From positions 1-64,000 of the forward strand of contig NZ_JAFCLZ010000022.1 in the NCBI RefSeq assembly GCF_018130165.1: a DNA stretch of 64,000 nt, in the 5' to 3' direction. Made by a program: the position numbers and the translations under genes. The notes under the pieces are model-generated. The model did no database searches, was not told where the DNA came from, and was given only the letters and a program-made list of their open reading frames with translations. Positions 62,356 through 64,000 of this stretch are shown here, piece after piece; the stretch's first letter is position 1, and each line of letters opens with the position of its first letter. This stretch comes from Bradyrhizobium sp. JYMT SZCCT0180 (GTDB taxonomy: Bacteria; Pseudomonadota; Alphaproteobacteria; Rhizobiales; Xanthobacteraceae).

Positions 62356-63216
62356 TTACCAGCCGATCCGCTGAAAGAACGCCGCGATCTCGGATGCCGC
62401 GCGATCGGGATCCTCGCGATGCGCGAAGTGACCGACGCCTTCAAACATCGCAAGATCGAGATTTGAAAAGGTCTCGCCGAGCCGATCGGTCCAGGCGTAG
62501 GGAAACAGCGGGTCGTGTTCGGCCCAGCGAACGCAGGTCGGCAGATCGATCGGCGCCAGCCTGGGCGCCTCGCCCTTCAGCATGCGGATCCGCCCGGCAT
62601 GCGCGCCGCGGTAGTACGCAAAGCCGCCTGCGAGGTTGCCGTCTTTGAGGAAATTATCGACGAACGCTTCGAGCACGTCGTCGAACGCGCGGGCGCGATG
62701 GCTCCAGTGTTTCAGGAAATAGCCGATATAGGCGCGGCAGCTCTCGCGGCTGGCGCCGATCAGTATTGGTGCGATCTCCAGCTGGTTGAGCGACTGGTAC
62801 CAGATGTGGTTCAGCCGGTCCGGCTCCGCCATCCGCCGCCCGATGCCGGGATAGAGAAAATCGAAGAAGAACAATCCGGCGATGCGTTCCGGCGCGGCGC
62901 GCGCCATCGGCTGCATCAGCCCGCCGCCGACATCGTGGCCGACAATGCCGGCCTGATCGAGGCCGAGCGCGTCCATCAGCGCCAGCATATCGGCGGCGTG
63001 CTGATCGGGACCGTGCGGCCCGTTGGGCTTGTCGCTGTCGCCGAAACCGCGCAAGTCGGGCGCATAAAGCGTGAAGCGATCGGCGAGCCGCGCCATGACA
63101 GGCTCCCAGGTCAGCCAGAATTCGGGCCAGCCATGCAGCAATAACAGCGGCTGTCCTTTCCCGGCGCGGGCGACATGGAACGCCGCACCATTGGCACGAA
63201 TCGTCAAATGCTCCAT
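62356..63216 (-). CDS. Alpha/beta hydrolase (epoxide hydrolase/dehalogenase-like)
   Basis: 286 aa soluble alpha/beta hydrolase. HGWP oxyanion motif (28-31), DLRGFGDSDKP, nucleophile D95 in VGHDVGG and the catalytic His in GVGHFAHRE (about 263). An Asp nucleophile with HGWP suggests an epoxide hydrolase or haloalkane/haloacid dehalogenase rather than an esterase. The cap (about 130-205) is Tyr-rich but no pair could be assigned. Substrate is unknown. It is a single gene with the repeat at its 3' end. Confidence 0.88.
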   Translation of the reverse strand: MEHLTIRANGAAFHVARAGKGQPLLLLHGWPEFWLTWEPVMARLADRFTLYAPDLRGFGDSDKPNGPHGPDQHAADMLALMDALGLDQAGIVGHDVGGGLMQPMARAAPERIAGLFFFDFLYPGIGRRMAEPDRLNHIWYQSLNQLEIAPILIGASRESCRAYIGYFLKHWSHRARAFDDVLEAFVDNFLKDGNLAGGFAYYRGAHAGRIRMLKGEAPRLAPIDLPTCVRWAEHDPLFPYAWTDRLGETFSNLDLAMFEGVGHFAHREDPDRAASEIAAFFQRIGW

Positions 63217-63281
63217 TTTTCAGCTCCTTTTTTCAGGTCCTGGGTGCGCCTGGGTGTCAGCGAAAATCTTGCCCCCGCGCC

Positions 63282-63310
63282 TTGTCTGGCCCGCCGTCCT
63301 CGCCTAGAAC
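63282..63310 (+). promoter_or_regulatory. Possible promoter of tRNA-Ser
   Basis: TTGTCT (63282-63287) and TAGAAC (63305-63310) are exactly 17 nt apart. The -10 box ends 48 nt before the tRNA 5' end. Boxes are moderately conserved. Confidence 0.45.
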
Positions 63311-63357
63311 TCGCCCCGACCGCGGGGCCTCGAGGAATCACCCCCAAATTGGCGCCT

Positions 63358-63447
63358 GGAGAGGTGGCAGAGTGGTCGAATGCACCGCACTCGAAATGCG
63401 GCATAGGTGCAAGCCTATCGGGGGTTCGAATCCCTCCCTCTCCGCCA
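63358..63447 (+). tRNA. tRNA-Ser (anticodon CGA)
   Basis: 90 nt including an encoded CCA. Acceptor arm GGAGAGG pairs with CCTCTCC. The anticodon stem CCGCA/TGCGG closes a CTCGAAA loop with anticodon CGA at 63392-63394, which reads UCG codons. The long variable arm (ATAGGTGCAAGCCTAT-like) and the T arm GGGGTTCGAATCCCT fit a class II serine tRNA. An integrase-like gene begins 86 nt downstream. Confidence 0.96.
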
Positions 63448-63532
63448 ATTAGCCCGCACCCCAATTAGCAGTCCAAGGGCCCCCTAGGCCCGTGTTTCGC
63501 GCAGTTCGACGCCCCAAGCAGAGGCGAGGCGC

Positions 63533-64000
63533 GTGACTGTACCAAGGTCTGTACCAGCAAAAGTACCAGCGAAAAGACGCCGCGACCGGCAACCCGCGGG
63601 GCCGCGGCCGCCGCGTTATCTGACCGGCGACCCCTCCGGCTGGCGCTTTCAGTTGCGGCTTTCCCCGCAATTCTTCGGAAACGGTACTTCGGCCGGATCC
63701 CGTCTTGCAGGGTCCGCCCCTATGGTCCGGGCCACGTTGGGTCCGCGCCGCCGCGGCGAGGCCAAACGCCTGGCGGTACAGCTTGCGAGCCTCTGCCAGA
63801 CCATCTGCAGCTTCGCGGCCGATATCTGGAAGGGGACATCGATGAACACGTTGAACTTCGGCGACAGAGAGAACGACCTGGTCAGGCACACGATTGCTGC
63901 GTGCCAGAATGCCATCACGCGTGCGCTCGAAAATCCGTCGCAGGCGATCGGCCTGGCGCGGGGCATCGAATCGGCACTGACCTCGCTGCAGCTCGTCGAA
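63533..64000 (+). CDS. Integrase-like protein, N-terminal part (runs off the window)
   Basis: An open frame begins at GTG 63533 (ribosome-binding site GAGGCGAGG just before) and stays open to the window end, with an in-frame stop at 63485. The predicted 156 aa include RYLTGDPSGWRFQLRLSPQF and VRATLGPRRRGEAKRLAVQL. These resemble the N-terminal region of tyrosine-type phage or island integrases of Rhizobiales. The catalytic domain would lie beyond the window, so the call is provisional. Location right after the tRNA-Ser 3' end supports it. G+C-rich throughout. Confidence 0.55.
   Translation, partial: MTVPRSVPAKVPAKRRRDRQPAGPRPPRYLTGDPSGWRFQLRLSPQFFGNGTSAGSRLAGSAPMVRATLGPRRRGEAKRLAVQLASLCQTICSFAADIWKGTSMNTLNFGDRENDLVRHTIAACQNAITRALENPSQAIGLARGIESALTSLQLVE

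Noticed and set aside
63204..63464. Minus-strand frame of 86 aa containing GGIRTPDRLAP
   Set aside because: It reads through tRNA-Ser antisense. The GGIRTPD phrase is the known false protein arising from serine tRNA genes.

Overview
The window is a contiguous piece of a G+C-rich alphaproteobacterial chromosome. Gene content, protein sequences and dispersed repeats point to the Bradyrhizobium/Rhodopseudomonas group (Nitrobacteraceae). The main clues are a five-gene F1-ATPase operon atpHAGDC without Fo genes, a mdh-suc-lpd block, two adjacent RppH-type Nudix genes, and the Rhizobiales repeat that starts GCGTTTTCGAGCGAAGTGGG. Most of the window is housekeeping, with some accessory genes between the core blocks. 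The genus is inferred from these features, not proven.

Layout. 0-3.6 kb: a leftward cytochrome c maturation cluster ccmA-B-C-D-G plus a small secreted helix-hairpin-helix protein. 3.8-6.5 kb: aconitase acnA. 6.7-10 kb: a DUF1223 thioredoxin-like protein, a DUF2794 protein, a PAT-like acetyltransferase, and a Bax-inhibitor-1 (YbhL-type) membrane protein with a leader hairpin. 10.2-14.2 kb: an FtsX-type ABC permease and its ATPase (ybbP/ybbA-like), divergent from a TesA-like esterase, as in E. coli. 14.4-16.3 kb: 2H phosphodiesterase thpR and AFG1/ZapE ATPase.

16.6-27.9 kb holds the lower TCA cycle: mdh, sucC, DUF1579, sucD, sucA, sucB, DUF2442, an SDR, lpdA and a membrane protein. Together with acnA this covers citrate to isocitrate, 2-oxoglutarate to succinate, and malate to oxaloacetate. 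27.9-34.1 kb: DUF4337, xerC divergent from priA, an orphan gene, a PPOX protein and rlpA. 34.7-39.9 kb: atpHAGDC. 40-41.7 kb: a membrane adenylate cyclase with a Cys-paired periplasmic part.

41.7-56.8 kb is mostly leftward and contains the conserved alphaproteobacterial series obgE, proB, proA, nadD, rsfS, rlmH, envC, ctpA, divergent polysaccharide deacetylase and two rppH genes. A three-gene accessory insert (Bug-type binding protein, ankyrin protein, sulfatase/phosphonate monoester hydrolase) separates obgE from proB. 57-60.5 kb: MaoC, an EamA transporter, a GNAT protein, rpmA and rplU. 60.8-63.2 kb: an unusual ROK-family protein and an alpha/beta hydrolase. The window ends with tRNA-Ser(CGA) and the start of an integrase-like gene, probably the edge of an island.

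The strongest unusual signal is the ROK-family protein at 60851-61987. Its sequence motifs are in circularly permuted order. Other points of note are nested palindromic repeats with compensatory changes, hairpins in the leaders of the BI-1 gene and the atp operon, and the Cys-pair modules fused to an adenylate cyclase. I found no CRISPR array, no rRNA, no complete insertion sequence and no obvious defence system.
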